Assembly: GCF_002531725.1 (NCBI RefSeq)
Contig: NZ_NWSQ01000023.1
Location: 43,901-107,900 of the forward strand
Length of the DNA: 64,000 nt
Reading direction: 5' to 3'
Origin: Rhizobium sp. L43
GTDB taxonomy: Bacteria; Pseudomonadota; Alphaproteobacteria; Rhizobiales; Rhizobiaceae
Under the pieces are notes generated by a model. That model saw only the letters and a list, made by a program, of their open reading frames with translations. It made no database searches and was not told the origin of the DNA. A program made the translations under genes and the position numbers. Position 1 is the stretch's first letter; the number at the start of each line of letters is the position of its first letter. Shown piece by piece: positions 18,178-26,780 of the stretch.

Positions 18178-18633
18178 CTATTGGTCCTTTTTCTGCTGCG
18201 TCACGAGGCCGATATTCTTGAAGCCTGCACCCTGGATACGGGCCATGACGTCGGCGATGACGCCGTAAGGCGCCGTTGCGTCGCCGCGCACGAATATCCG
18301 TTCGTTATAGCCGGTCGTGGCGATCGCCTCGAGCTTAGCGGCGATCTCAGCGGCCGGGATCGGCGTCTCCTGCAGGAACACTTCGCCGTCGTGCTTGACG
18401 GAGATGGTGATCGGCTGCGTCTCGGAATTCAGCGCCTTGGCCTGCGTTTCCGGCAGGTCGATCGGCACGCCGACGGTCATCATCGGTGCTGCGACCATGA
18501 AGATGATCAACAGCACCAGCATGACGTCGACCAGCGGCGTCACGTTGATTTCGGAAATCACAGCCCTGTTCCGACCGCCGCGACGGCGGCGTCCGCCGCC
18601 CCCGCCGCCATTGCCTCCAACAGCCATACCCAT
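18178..18633 (-). CDS. tolR: Biopolymer transporter / Tol motor protein TolR
   Basis: Inner membrane partner of TolQ in the proton-driven Tol motor; ExbD family. The 151-residue product has an arginine/glycine-rich cytosolic N-terminus (GGGGGGRRRRGGRNR), the conserved INVTPLVDVMLVLLIIFMV span with the proton-carrying aspartate (residue 37 by count), and a periplasmic domain. GGAG lies nine bases before the ATG. It is 18 bases downstream of tolQ and eight bases before tolA. Confidence 0.96.
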   Translation of the reverse strand: MGMAVGGNGGGGGGRRRRGGRNRAVISEINVTPLVDVMLVLLIIFMVAAPMMTVGVPIDLPETQAKALNSETQPITISVKHDGEVFLQETPIPAAEIAAKLEAIATTGYNERIFVRGDATAPYGVIADVMARIQGAGFKNIGLVTQQKKDQ

Positions 18634-18651
18634 GTCAGAATACTCCGTTGG

Positions 18652-19371
18652 TTACTGAGCGGCAGCGCGCGGCTGCAGTTTCTCGTCGATCTGGCGCGAA
18701 AGTATGGCGGAGAATTCGTCCGCGAAGCCTTCCATGCGGCCCGAGAGCTTGCCGGCATCGGCAGAGAACTTGTTGTAGGCGATAACCGCCGGGATAGCGG
18801 CAACAAGGCCGATCGCGGTGGCAAGCAGCGCTTCGGCGATACCGGGCGCGACAACCGCAAGGTTGGTCGACTTCGAACCGGCGATCGCCTGGAACGAGGT
18901 CATGATGCCGACGACCGTGCCGAAAAGACCGATGAACGGGCCGGCCGAACCGATCGTTGCCAGTGACCCGAGCCGAGCGCCGAGAAATTCCGATTCACGT
19001 GACAGCGTCACGTCCATCGCCCGGTCGATACGCATCTGCAGGCCGATCGGCGAGCGGGCGCCGCGCTCGAAGGATTTCTTCCACTCGCGCATGGCGGCCA
19101 CGAAGATCGCCGCCAGCCCGGTATTGTTGCGCTCCGACAGCGAGCGGTAAAGCTCTTCCAGCGACTGGCCCGACCAGAAGACCTGCTCGAACTTGTCGAA
19201 CTGGCGCCGTGCTCGGCCATAGGCCAGGTATTTGTCGATGACGATCGCCCAGGTCCACACCGAGGCTGCGATGAGCCCGAGCATCACGAGCTTGACGACG
19301 ATGCCGGCCTGCATGAAAAGCGACCAGAGGCTGACGTCCGTCGTTGCTGCTGCCAATCCTACTTGTTCCAT
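18652..19371 (-). CDS. tolQ: Tol motor protein TolQ
   Basis: MotA/TolQ/ExbB family proton channel subunit. The 239-residue product shows three spans: about 20-42 (AGIVVKLVMLGLIAASVWTW), 135-160 (LATIGSAGPFIGLFGTVVGI) and 172-200 (VVAPGIAEALLATAIGLVAA), with the family motif GSAGPFIGLFGTVVGIM. The N-terminus MEQVGLAAATTDVSLWSLF is typical of rhizobial TolQ. First gene of the tolQRAB-pal run; a 372-base gap upstream should contain its own promoter. Confidence 0.96.
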   Translation of the reverse strand: MEQVGLAAATTDVSLWSLFMQAGIVVKLVMLGLIAASVWTWAIVIDKYLAYGRARRQFDKFEQVFWSGQSLEELYRSLSERNNTGLAAIFVAAMREWKKSFERGARSPIGLQMRIDRAMDVTLSRESEFLGARLGSLATIGSAGPFIGLFGTVVGIMTSFQAIAGSKSTNLAVVAPGIAEALLATAIGLVAAIPAVIAYNKFSADAGKLSGRMEGFADEFSAILSRQIDEKLQPRAAAQ

Positions 19372-19743
19372 TGATCCAAAATCCCCGAATCCAAACGCCC
19401 GGTGCTGGACCGGGCGGCACAAAATGATCTCGCAAGAAGTGTCCGGCGACCGCCGCCTAAAGCCCTGGTCAAGCTTCCAAGCTCATCTTCCGCCTTCTTG
19501 CCGTCAAATTTGGTCAAAGGAAGGCGTGCACCGCACAAACTCCGACTTTCCCAGTAAGACACTATTATGGTTAATAGATCGTTAGTGCTGGATTGTGACA
19601 GTAAGCCTGTATTTGGAAGGTTTCGTTCCATGGATTACTTGACCGGAGCAAGATCCGGCTGCCCGAGCGCTCATCCTGCGGCGCGGGAATTCCTTCACAT
19701 ATAACTCAAGTTTTGACAAGCCTGAACTCCAGGCTATTCGCCG
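19372..19743. other. Gap between ybgC and tolQ, no gene seen
   Basis: About 370 bases upstream of tolQ. No supportable frame on either strand. A+T-rich stretches at about 19560-19640 and TTGACA at 19714-19719 could belong to a tolQ promoter, but no -10 at proper spacing stands out. Confidence 0.45.
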
Positions 19744-20199
19744 CTATAGCGGCGTGCTGCCTTCCAGGAATTTCGCCGCCAGAGTTTCCGGCAGCCGCCG
19801 CGGCCGCCCCCGGGCGTTGATGACGGCGATGATCACCTTGGCGGCGATCAGCAGCGTCTCGCCCGAACGGATCTGCTGATTGAGCACCATCTTGGCGCCG
19901 CCAGCCTTCTCCGTATGCGTCAGGATCGTCAGCACATCGTCCATGCGCGCCGGGCTCTTAAAGTCGATCTCCATGCGGTGGACGACGAAGACCAGGCCTT
20001 CCTCATCGGCGCTGACGAGCTCGCGCTGTTCGACGCCGAGGCAGCGCAGATAGTCGGTGCGGCCGCGCTCGAGGAAATGCAGGTAGCGGGCGTGATAGAC
20101 CAGGCCGGAGAAATCCGTGTCTTCATAATAGACCCGCTGGACGAGGCGGTGTCCGGCCTCCGTCAGCTCTCCCGAAATGGAAAAAGGGCGTTCCGTCAT
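19744..20199 (-). CDS. ybgC: Acyl-CoA thioesterase YbgC (tol-pal associated)
   Basis: Hot-dog fold thioesterase that acts on acyl-CoA or acyl-ACP and is almost always encoded next to tolQ. The 151-residue product has the family signature VYYEDTDFSGLVYHARYLHF with the catalytic aspartate in YEDTD, followed by FLERGRTDYLR. GGAG lies six bases before the ATG at 20199; a longer frame to 20292 is rejected. It is separated from tolQ by 372 bases and is divergent from sqdB. Confidence 0.95.
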   Translation of the reverse strand: MTERPFSISGELTEAGHRLVQRVYYEDTDFSGLVYHARYLHFLERGRTDYLRCLGVEQRELVSADEEGLVFVVHRMEIDFKSPARMDDVLTILTHTEKAGGAKMVLNQQIRSGETLLIAAKVIIAVINARGRPRRLPETLAAKFLEGSTPL

Positions 20200-20240
20200 A
20201 ATTTTCTCCAAACTTCGGTGCCCTCTTTGGCGCAACGCTT

Positions 20241-20298
20241 CCCGGCAGGCAAGCATTGAATGCCCGGCAGGCAGGCCCCGGCAGACAGGCATTGAATG
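20241..20298. repeat. Short direct repeat in the ybgC-sqdB gap
   Basis: CCCGGCAGGCAAGCATTGAATG at 20241-20262 recurs with two changes at 20277-20298, 36 bases apart; a third partial unit (CCGGCAGGCAGG) lies between. The pair lies between divergent genes, so it may be a tandem regulator site or simple slippage. Confidence 0.6.
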
Positions 20299-20355
20299 AT
20301 TGTCATAATTCCTAACTATTCCCGATAACGAACGAACCGATCAGGAGACGATGCG

Positions 20356-21576
20356 ATGAAGATTGCGGTTATGGGCGGAGACGGTTTCATTGGTTGGCCG
20401 ACATCGCTGCATCTCTCCGATGCCGGTCACGACGTCCATATCCTCGACAATCTCTCGCGCCGCTGGATCGACACCGAACTCGGCGTTCAGTCGCTGACGC
20501 CGATGGATTCGATCCAGGAGCGCACCCGCATCTGGCATGCCGAAACCGGACGCCGCATCCACTTCAATCTGATCGATCTCGCCAGGGACTACGAACTCTT
20601 GAAGAACTGGCTTTCCGAACACCGCCCGGATGCTGTCATCCATTTCGCCGAGCAGCGGGCCGCGCCCTATTCGATGAAAAGCGACCGCCACAAGAACTAC
20701 ACCGTCAACAACAATGTCAGCGCCACGCACAACCTCTTGAACGCGTTGACCGAGCTCAATCTCGACGCCCATCTCATCCATCTCGGCACCATGGGCGTCT
20801 ACGGCTATTCCACGGTCGGCGCGGCCATCCCCGAAGGCTACCTGCCGGTCGGCATCGAAACGCCAGCCGGCGAGACGGTCAGCCAGGAGATCCTCTATCC
20901 CTCCAATCCCGGCTCGATCTACCACATGACCAAGTGCCTGGATCAGCTTCTCTTCCAGTTCTACGCCAAGAACGACGGGCTCAGGATCACCGACCTGCAC
21001 CAGGGCATCGTCTGGGGCACGCATACCGAGCAGACGCGCCGCCACGCGCAGCTCATCAACCGTTTCGATTACGACGGCGATTACGGCACGGTGCTGAACC
21101 GTTTCCTCATCCAGGCGGCAATCGGCTATCCGCTGACGGTGCACGGCACCGGCGGCCAGACCCGCGCCTTCATCCATATCCAGGATTCGGTGCGCTGCAT
21201 CGAGCTGGCGCTGAAAAACCCGCCGGCCCGCGGCGCGCGCGTCGAGATCTTCAACCAGATGACGGAAACCCACCGGGTGCGCGACCTCGCCCAGATGATC
21301 GCCAGGATGAGCGGCGCCGACATCGCCTGGCTGCCCAACCCGCGCAAGGAAGCCGCCGAGAACGAGTTGATCGTCCAGAACGAAAAGTTCCGCAATCTCG
21401 GCCTCGAACCGATCACGCTGGAAACAGGCCTGCTCGGCGAGATCGTCGACGTCGCGAAAAAATTCGCCTATCGCGTCGACCGCTCGCGCGTTCCAGCCGT
21501 CTCCGCCTGGACCAAGGACATCGCCGCGACGATCAATCACGATCCGGAAGGCAAGCGGCTGAAGTCGGTTTCGTGA
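20356..21576 (+). CDS. sqdB: UDP-sulfoquinovose synthase SqdB
   Basis: Makes UDP-sulfoquinovose from UDP-glucose and sulfite, the head-group donor of the sulfolipid SQDG. The 406-residue product is an extended SDR with the Rossmann motif GGDGFIG at 7-13, HFAEQRAAPYSM near 96 and the active-site tyrosine in YHMTK (about 189-193), and the long conserved blocks LHQGIVWGTHT and TEQTRRHAQLINRFDYD. AGGAG stands eight bases before the ATG. First gene of a sqdB-sqdD-sqdC set of the S. meliloti type; a palindromic element separates it from sqdD. Confidence 0.96.
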   Translation: MKIAVMGGDGFIGWPTSLHLSDAGHDVHILDNLSRRWIDTELGVQSLTPMDSIQERTRIWHAETGRRIHFNLIDLARDYELLKNWLSEHRPDAVIHFAEQRAAPYSMKSDRHKNYTVNNNVSATHNLLNALTELNLDAHLIHLGTMGVYGYSTVGAAIPEGYLPVGIETPAGETVSQEILYPSNPGSIYHMTKCLDQLLFQFYAKNDGLRITDLHQGIVWGTHTEQTRRHAQLINRFDYDGDYGTVLNRFLIQAAIGYPLTVHGTGGQTRAFIHIQDSVRCIELALKNPPARGARVEIFNQMTETHRVRDLAQMIARMSGADIAWLPNPRKEAAENELIVQNEKFRNLGLEPITLETGLLGEIVDVAKKFAYRVDRSRVPAVSAWTKDIAATINHDPEGKRLKSVS

Positions 21577-21618
21577 ACGGTGTCTTATTGTTGAAACCCT
21601 GCCAGTCCAACGATCTCC

Positions 21619-21736
21619 CCCTCATTCCTGTGCTTGTCACAGGAATCCAGCGCGCCCAAGTCTTTGGGCGCAGGAGAGTTATTCACGGCGCCGACGCGCC
21701 GTGGCTGGATTCCTGTGACAAGCACAGGAATGAGGG
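21619..21736. repeat. Palindromic mobile element copy between sqdB and sqdD
   Basis: Same family as the tilS copy: outer CCCTCATTCCTGTG/CACAGGAATGAGGG, inner CCAG/CTGG and the GCGCCCAAG/CTTTGGGCGC hairpin; 118 bases. It starts 42 bases after the sqdB stop and ends 24 bases before the sqdD start. As RNA it would form a long hairpin inside the operon message. Confidence 0.9.
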
Positions 21737-21760
21737 ATGGCGAGGAGGTGGTCGGCTACG

Positions 21761-22585
21761 ATGACCTCTACCTCAAACCTTGCCTACGTCACCCTCGTCA
21801 CCAATGCCGACTACGCCATGGGCGCCACCGCCCTCGCCCACTCCCTGCGCCGCACCGGCACCAGCGCCGACATCGTCATCCTCCACACCGGCGGCGTCGA
21901 TGCGGCCGCCCTCGCCCCGCTCAAGATCCTCGCCTGCCGCCTGATCGAGGTCGAGCACCTGCCGCTGTCTGCCGCCTTCAACGAGCGCCATGCCCGCGGC
22001 CAGCTTCACTCGGCCGCCCCCTTCACCAAGGGCCGCAAGCCGGATTTCCATTCGCCGCTCGACAATTTCTGCAAGCTCAGGCTGTGGCAGCTCGTCGAAT
22101 ACGAGCGCTGCGTCTTCATCGACGCCGACGCCCTCGTGCTGAAGAATGTCGATAGGCTGTTCCTCTATCCGGAATTTTCCGCCGCCCCCAATGTCTATGA
22201 AAGTCTCGCCGACTTCCGCCGCATGAATTCCGGCGTCTTCGTCGCCACGCCTTCGCATGACACATTCCGGCACATGCTCGAAAGGCTCGACAGAGGAGAC
22301 ATTTTCTGGCGGCGCACCGATCAGACCTTTCTCGAGACGTTCTTCCCGGATTGGCACGGCCTGCCTGTTTATTTCAACATGCTGCAATATGTATGGTTCA
22401 CCATGCCGGAGCTTTGGGACTGGAAGAGCATTTCGATCCTGCATTACCAGTATGAAAAACCGTGGGAAAAAGATCATCCCAAGGCAGCGCGACTACAACC
22501 CTTGATCGATTTATGGCACCGTCTCCACGATGGCGGCGACGTGCCCGAGATCGCGGCGCTGAACAATCCGGAAGGGGCAGCATGA
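21761..22585 (+). CDS. sqdD: Sulfolipid glycosyltransferase SqdD-like (GT8)
   Basis: Glycogenin-like GT8 transferase proposed to move sulfoquinovose to diacylglycerol. The 274-residue product has YVTLVTNADYAMGATALAHS at the N-terminus, the metal-binding DADA motif in CVFIDADALVLKNVD (about 117-131), and FNSGV-like RMNSGVFVATPSH, then HYQYEKPWE near the end. The ATG at 21761 is chosen because the preceding codons derive from the edge of the repeat; GGAGG is 12 bases upstream, a long spacing. Overlaps sqdC by four bases. Confidence 0.85.
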   Translation: MTSTSNLAYVTLVTNADYAMGATALAHSLRRTGTSADIVILHTGGVDAAALAPLKILACRLIEVEHLPLSAAFNERHARGQLHSAAPFTKGRKPDFHSPLDNFCKLRLWQLVEYERCVFIDADALVLKNVDRLFLYPEFSAAPNVYESLADFRRMNSGVFVATPSHDTFRHMLERLDRGDIFWRRTDQTFLETFFPDWHGLPVYFNMLQYVWFTMPELWDWKSISILHYQYEKPWEKDHPKAARLQPLIDLWHRLHDGGDVPEIAALNNPEGAA

Positions 22586-23499
22586 AGGTACTGGTATCTG
22601 GCGGAACGGGTCTCGTCGGCCGGTATGTCGTCGAAGAACTGCTGGCCGCCGGCTATCAGGTGATCGTCGGCGGACGCCGTGCGCCGCATCCGCGCCTCTT
22701 CTCCCGCCCGGTCGAGTTCGCAGCCCTTTCGCTTGATCCCGACAAGGATCAGATCGACATTTTCGACGACGCGTATTTTTTCGTCCACGCCGCCTTCAGC
22801 CATATCCCGGGCAAATACCGCGGCGGCGAGGGCGACGATCCCAAAACCTTCCAGAGGCTGAATCTCGACGGCACCGTCCGGCTTTTCGAAGCTGCCAAAC
22901 GCGCCGGCACGCGCCGCTGCGTCTTCCTGTCCAGCCGCGCCGCCTACGGCGAACATCCCGGGGGAAGCGAGCTGACGGAGACGATGCTGGCCAAGCCCGA
23001 AACACTCTACGGCCAGGTCAAGCTCGATGCCGAGCGAGCGCTTGCCCACCTCTCCACGCCGGGTTTTGCCGGCGTGAGCCTGCGGGCGACCGGCATCTAT
23101 GGCGATCTCTCGCCCAACAAATGGGACGGCCTGATCGCCGATTACCTCGCCGGCCGGCCGATTGCGTCACGTGTGGGAACGGAAGTTCACGGCCGCGACC
23201 TCGGGCGGGCGGTACGGCTGATGCTGGAGACGGAAAGCAACCGCATCTCCGGCGAGATTTTCAACGTCTCAGACATCGCGGTCGACACGAGTGATATCCT
23301 TTCAGCCATCCGCCGCGAAACGGGCTGTCGACACGCGCCGCCGCCGCCCGGCGATAGGATGGCGCTCAATCCCATGAGCACAGCGAAAATCCGCGTGCTC
23401 GGCTGGGAGCCGGGCGGAACCCCGCTATTCCAAGAGACGATGCGGCGGCTGGCCGCGGCACTGCCGGCATCCCCGAGACACAGGTCCACGCAAGTCTGA
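22582..23499 (+). CDS. sqdC: SqdC-like NAD-dependent epimerase/dehydratase
   Basis: Third gene of the sulfolipid set. The 305-residue product is an extended SDR: GGTGLVG at 7-13, SSRAAYG and the YGQVKLDAE active-site stretch at about 139 (Tyr-x-x-x-Lys). Its exact role in SQDG synthesis is not settled; a redox step has been suggested for homologues. ATGA overlap with sqdD shows translational coupling. Assignment rests on order sqdB-sqdD-sqdC more than on its own motifs. Confidence 0.82.
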   Translation: MKVLVSGGTGLVGRYVVEELLAAGYQVIVGGRRAPHPRLFSRPVEFAALSLDPDKDQIDIFDDAYFFVHAAFSHIPGKYRGGEGDDPKTFQRLNLDGTVRLFEAAKRAGTRRCVFLSSRAAYGEHPGGSELTETMLAKPETLYGQVKLDAERALAHLSTPGFAGVSLRATGIYGDLSPNKWDGLIADYLAGRPIASRVGTEVHGRDLGRAVRLMLETESNRISGEIFNVSDIAVDTSDILSAIRRETGCRHAPPPPGDRMALNPMSTAKIRVLGWEPGGTPLFQETMRRLAAALPASPRHRSTQV

Positions 23500-23554
23500 T
23501 TTTGCAGGATGCACCTGAATTGCAATCGGGGCCCGAGCTGTCGGGATATTGTCC

Positions 23555-24262
23555 ATGCAGATCGCAACCACGTCTGCCTCCATCATCTTGCGCGGCGCGT
23601 CTTCGGCAACGGCCATATCCGCCACGAGAGACGAGACCGATCAGGATGTGCTGAAACTGCAGCGCACTGCCCAGGCGCTGCAACAGATGCGGCAGACGCT
23701 GGCGAGCTCGGAAGACGAGGACAAGACGAAGGCGCAACGCAAGCTCGAAGAGGCACAGCAGCAGTTGGAGATGCTGCGCAGTTCCAACATGCCGCCTGAA
23801 GTGGTTGCCCGGCTGGCCGCAGAACTGGCACGCAAGGTCGGCACCGCCGCCTCCGAGTTCGCATCATCGGTGGCGACCGGGAGCTCGGCAGCCGTCGCCC
23901 CGGCAGATGCGACCTCGGATGCAACGGCGACCGCAACGAGCGGGGCCGATGCTGCGCTGACGGATACTTCAGGAGAAACCGGAACCACTGCAACCGGCTC
24001 GCAGGAACCGGACGCCGCCACCAGCGCCCGCAACGCCTATCAGAGCGTCGCCGAGGACGCCTCGAAATTCTCGAACATCTCGGCTGATGATCGAGAAACG
24101 ATGGAGGAGTTCAAGGCGGTCGTGCGCGAACTCAAGCAACTGCTCGAAAAGGCGATGCACGACCTGCGGCAGCAGAACCGGCAGGCGGGAGCCAACGCCG
24201 TTCCTGATATGGCGGGTTTCTTCAGCGCCACCGCGACAATTCCGACAAGTATCGTCGTCTGA
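23555..24262 (+). CDS. Hypothetical protein, coiled-coil with Ala/Thr-rich middle
   Basis: The 235-residue product starts MQIATTSASIILRGAS, has a heptad-rich segment (LKLQRTAQALQQMRQTLASS to EEAQQQLEMLRSS, about 34-78), a low-complexity Ala/Thr/Ser linker (about 100-155) and a second helical part (ETMEEFKAVVRELKQLLEKA). No signal peptide or membrane span. The layout resembles flagellin-/export-related helper proteins, but I recognise no family. A TTG at 23549 is a possible earlier start. Confidence 0.65.
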   Translation: MQIATTSASIILRGASSATAISATRDETDQDVLKLQRTAQALQQMRQTLASSEDEDKTKAQRKLEEAQQQLEMLRSSNMPPEVVARLAAELARKVGTAASEFASSVATGSSAAVAPADATSDATATATSGADAALTDTSGETGTTATGSQEPDAATSARNAYQSVAEDASKFSNISADDRETMEEFKAVVRELKQLLEKAMHDLRQQNRQAGANAVPDMAGFFSATATIPTSIVV

Positions 24263-24381
24263 CCTTCAGCCACATCTGGCGAAAAGGGCGTGAAACACGC
24301 GCGGCACTGTCGCATCCGGCATTTGCATCGCGCATCCGGCCGTCTATGCTCGGTCGAACTTTCCCATATCCGGCAGATCGA

Positions 24382-24969
24382 ATGACCGCTAAAGAATTGA
24401 AAGCGCAGCTGCGCAACGAACGCCTGTCCGCACGCGACGCCATCCCGGCCGAGAAACGCGCCGCCAAAAGTCTAGCGATGGCTGATCATGCCGGCGAAGC
24501 CGTCGGTTTTACGCTGGGCACGATCGTCTCCGGCTTCCTGCCGATCCGTTCAGAGGCCGATCTCAGGCCGCTGATGGCGCGTTTTGCCGTGCGCGGTGCG
24601 CGGCTTTGCGTACCGGCGATCCTCGACCGGCAGACCATCGTCTTTCGCGAACTGGCGGAGGGTGCGCCGCTTGTCGATACCGGTTTCGGCACGGTCGGCC
24701 CCGGCGCGAATGCCGCCATTCTCGATCCCGAGATCATGCTGGTGCCGCTTTCGGCCTTCGATATCAGCGGCCACCGCATCGGCTACGGCGCCGGCCATTA
24801 TGACCGCGCCATCAGCCGGCTAAGGCAAAAAGGCCTGCATCCGAAGCTGATCGGCATTGCATTCGACTGCCAGGAAGTGGCACATGTGCCCGCTGAGCCG
24901 CACGACATAAGCCTGGATGCCATCCTGACAGAAAGCGGCCTTCGCTTTTTTGCCTCTTGGATTGGATAG
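24382..24969 (+). CDS. fau: 5-formyltetrahydrofolate cyclo-ligase
   Basis: Converts 5-formyl-THF to 5,10-methenyl-THF with ATP, recycling an inhibitory folate. The 195-residue product has the family pattern: a basic N-terminal helix (KELKAQLRNERLSARDA), then SGFLPIRSEADL, and the signature VPLSAFDISGHRIGYGAGHYDR (about 136-157) that holds the glycine-rich substrate loop. In many proteobacteria this gene sits next to 6S RNA, but here 6S is 25 kb away beside zapA. It is followed by a YmdB-like gene three bases after its stop. Confidence 0.93.
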   Translation: MTAKELKAQLRNERLSARDAIPAEKRAAKSLAMADHAGEAVGFTLGTIVSGFLPIRSEADLRPLMARFAVRGARLCVPAILDRQTIVFRELAEGAPLVDTGFGTVGPGANAAILDPEIMLVPLSAFDISGHRIGYGAGHYDRAISRLRQKGLHPKLIGIAFDCQEVAHVPAEPHDISLDAILTESGLRFFASWIG

Positions 24970-24972
24970 GGA

Positions 24973-25797
24973 ATGCGGCTGCTTTTTCTGGGTGACATGG
25001 TCGGCAAGACGGGACGCACGGCGGTCTGGGATCGCCTCCCCGGCCTGATCTCCGACCTCAGGCTCGATTTCGTCGTCGTCAACGGCGAGAATGCCGCCGG
25101 CGGCTTCGGCATCACCGAAGACATTTTTCTGGAGACGATTAATGCCGGCGCCGACGTAGTGACGACGGGCAATCACGTCTGGGACCAGAAGGAAGCGGTC
25201 GCTTTTGCCGGGCGGCACGATCAATTCCTGAGGCCGGCCAACTATCCGCAAGGCACGCCCGGCCGCGGCTCCGGCCTGTTCTATGCCCGGAACGGCGCGC
25301 GTGTGCTCGTCGCCAACGTCATGGGCCGGGTCTTCATGCATCCCGAACTCGACGACCCCTTCAAATCGGCGGAAGTGATCCTCGCCGCCTGCCCGCTCAA
25401 GGAGCAGGCCGATGCGATCATCTTCGATTTCCATGCAGAGGCGACCAGCGAGAAGCAGTGCTTCGGCCATTTCGTCGACGGCCGCGCCAGTTTCGTCGTC
25501 GGTACCCACACGCATGTGCCGACGGCCGATGCACAGATCCTGAATGGCGGCACCGCCTATATGTCGGATGCCGGCATGTGCGGCGATTACGACTCTTCAC
25601 TCGGCATGGACAAGGAAGAGCCGCTCAATCGCTTCATCTCCAAAATGCCGAAGGGCCGCATGGAAGCAGCAAACGGCCCCGCTACGATCTGCGGCGTCGG
25701 CGTCGAGATTTCCGATAGAACGGGATTGGCTGAAAGGATCGCTCCGCTCCGTCTCGGACCGCGGCTTGCCGAAACGGTGCCGGAGTTCTGGCGGTAA
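24973..25797 (+). CDS. YmdB-type metallophosphoesterase
   Basis: Calcineurin-like phosphoesterase of the YmdB/TIGR00282 family, which hydrolyse 2',3'- or 3',5'-cyclic nucleotides. The 274-residue product shows the metal-ligand blocks GDMVGKTGR (7-15), NGENAAGGFG (37-46), TGNHVWD (65-71) and GTHTHVPTAD (about 177-186). It starts three bases after the cyclo-ligase stop, so the pair is an operon. The biological substrate in rhizobia is unknown. Confidence 0.92.
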   Translation: MRLLFLGDMVGKTGRTAVWDRLPGLISDLRLDFVVVNGENAAGGFGITEDIFLETINAGADVVTTGNHVWDQKEAVAFAGRHDQFLRPANYPQGTPGRGSGLFYARNGARVLVANVMGRVFMHPELDDPFKSAEVILAACPLKEQADAIIFDFHAEATSEKQCFGHFVDGRASFVVGTHTHVPTADAQILNGGTAYMSDAGMCGDYDSSLGMDKEEPLNRFISKMPKGRMEAANGPATICGVGVEISDRTGLAERIAPLRLGPRLAETVPEFWR

Positions 25798-25902
25798 TCC
25801 ACGCGCAACACACAATTGTGAGCACCCCTGGCCTGGACCACTGCGACCTCATGCCGCATCCTCCCGCCGCCAATTCGAAGTGATGGAGCGCCGGAGGGTG
25901 GC

Positions 25903-26748
25903 ATGAAGCCGCAATATCTTGTTCTCGCTATCGCATGCCTTGCGGCCTTCGCCGCGCCAGCTCCTGCCGGAGCGGAGGAACATCGAACACCCGTCAGCCA
26001 GTGCCAGGCGATCGCGCAGAATGTCCCGAAGGTAACCTTCGCAAGCTTTTCCGGCACGGCACCGTTGACGCCGGCCGTCTCGGAAGGCGAAGACGTCAAA
26101 CTCACCTTCCTCGGCCATTCCACCTTCGAGATCGAAACCCCCGGCGGCATCGTCATCGCGACAGACTATAACGGCTGGTACAGGCCGGCAACGATGCCCG
26201 ACGTCGTGACCATGAACAAGGCGCATACGAGCCATTTCACCTTGGCGCCCGATCCTGAAATCAAGCATGTCCTTCATGGCTGGAGCGATGTTCCAGGCGA
26301 GAAGGCCGAGATCAAACTCGTCATTGGCGATGCCTATATCCGCAACGTCCCGACAGATATCCGCTTCAGCTATGGCCTCGGCGGTTCGCAGGAGAACGGC
26401 AATTCCATCTTCATTTTCGAAATCGCCGGCCTCTGCATCGGCCATCTCGGTCACTTGCACTATGAGCTGACGGATGCCCATTACACCGAGATCGGCCGCC
26501 TCGATGTCGTGATGGTCCCGGTCGATGGCGGCCTGACCATGGGCGCCGACAGCATGAGCCGCGTCATCAAGCGGCTACGCTCGTCGTTGATCTTGCCGAT
26601 GCACCGGCGCGGCCCGCCGGTCGACGCCTTCGTTTCGATGTTCGGCAAGGATTTCGATATCGCCAATGCGCCCGATGACAGCATCACCGTCTCCATGCGC
26701 ACGCTGCCGAAAAAGCCGCTGATCTATGTGCTGAAGGGTGTGCAATAG
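25903..26748 (+). CDS. Exported MBL-fold metal-dependent hydrolase
   Basis: The 281-residue product has a signal peptide (MKPQYLVLAIACLAAFAAPAPAGA), then a UPF0173-like metallo-beta-lactamase core: FLGHSTFEIETPGGIVIATD, HTSHFTL in place of the usual THxHxDH, IGHLGHLHYELTD and DVVMVPVDGGLTM. The metal triad is thus partly altered, so metal use is uncertain. GGAGG is six bases before the ATG. It is likely periplasmic. Monocistronic with its own terminator. Confidence 0.8.
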   Translation: MKPQYLVLAIACLAAFAAPAPAGAEEHRTPVSQCQAIAQNVPKVTFASFSGTAPLTPAVSEGEDVKLTFLGHSTFEIETPGGIVIATDYNGWYRPATMPDVVTMNKAHTSHFTLAPDPEIKHVLHGWSDVPGEKAEIKLVIGDAYIRNVPTDIRFSYGLGGSQENGNSIFIFEIAGLCIGHLGHLHYELTDAHYTEIGRLDVVMVPVDGGLTMGADSMSRVIKRLRSSLILPMHRRGPPVDAFVSMFGKDFDIANAPDDSITVSMRTLPKKPLIYVLKGVQ

Positions 26749-26750
26749 AA

Positions 26751-26774
26751 AGGCCGGCTGCTTTTTCCGGCCTT
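26751..26774 (+). terminator. Terminator between the MBL-fold gene and the convergent gene
   Basis: AAAGGCCGG / CCGGCCTTT around a loop containing a T run, four bases after the stop at 26748 and just before the convergent stop at 26781; works for both directions. Confidence 0.75.
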
Positions 26775-26780
26775 TGCTCG

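Noticed and set aside
17295..18221. Plus-strand frame rich in serine/glycine opposite tolA
   Set aside because: Reflects the proline/lysine repeats of the TolA linker on the other strand.
24263..24381. 6S RNA upstream of the cyclo-ligase gene
   Set aside because: The gap is only 119 bases and does not fold as a 6S hairpin; a good candidate was found beside zapA instead.
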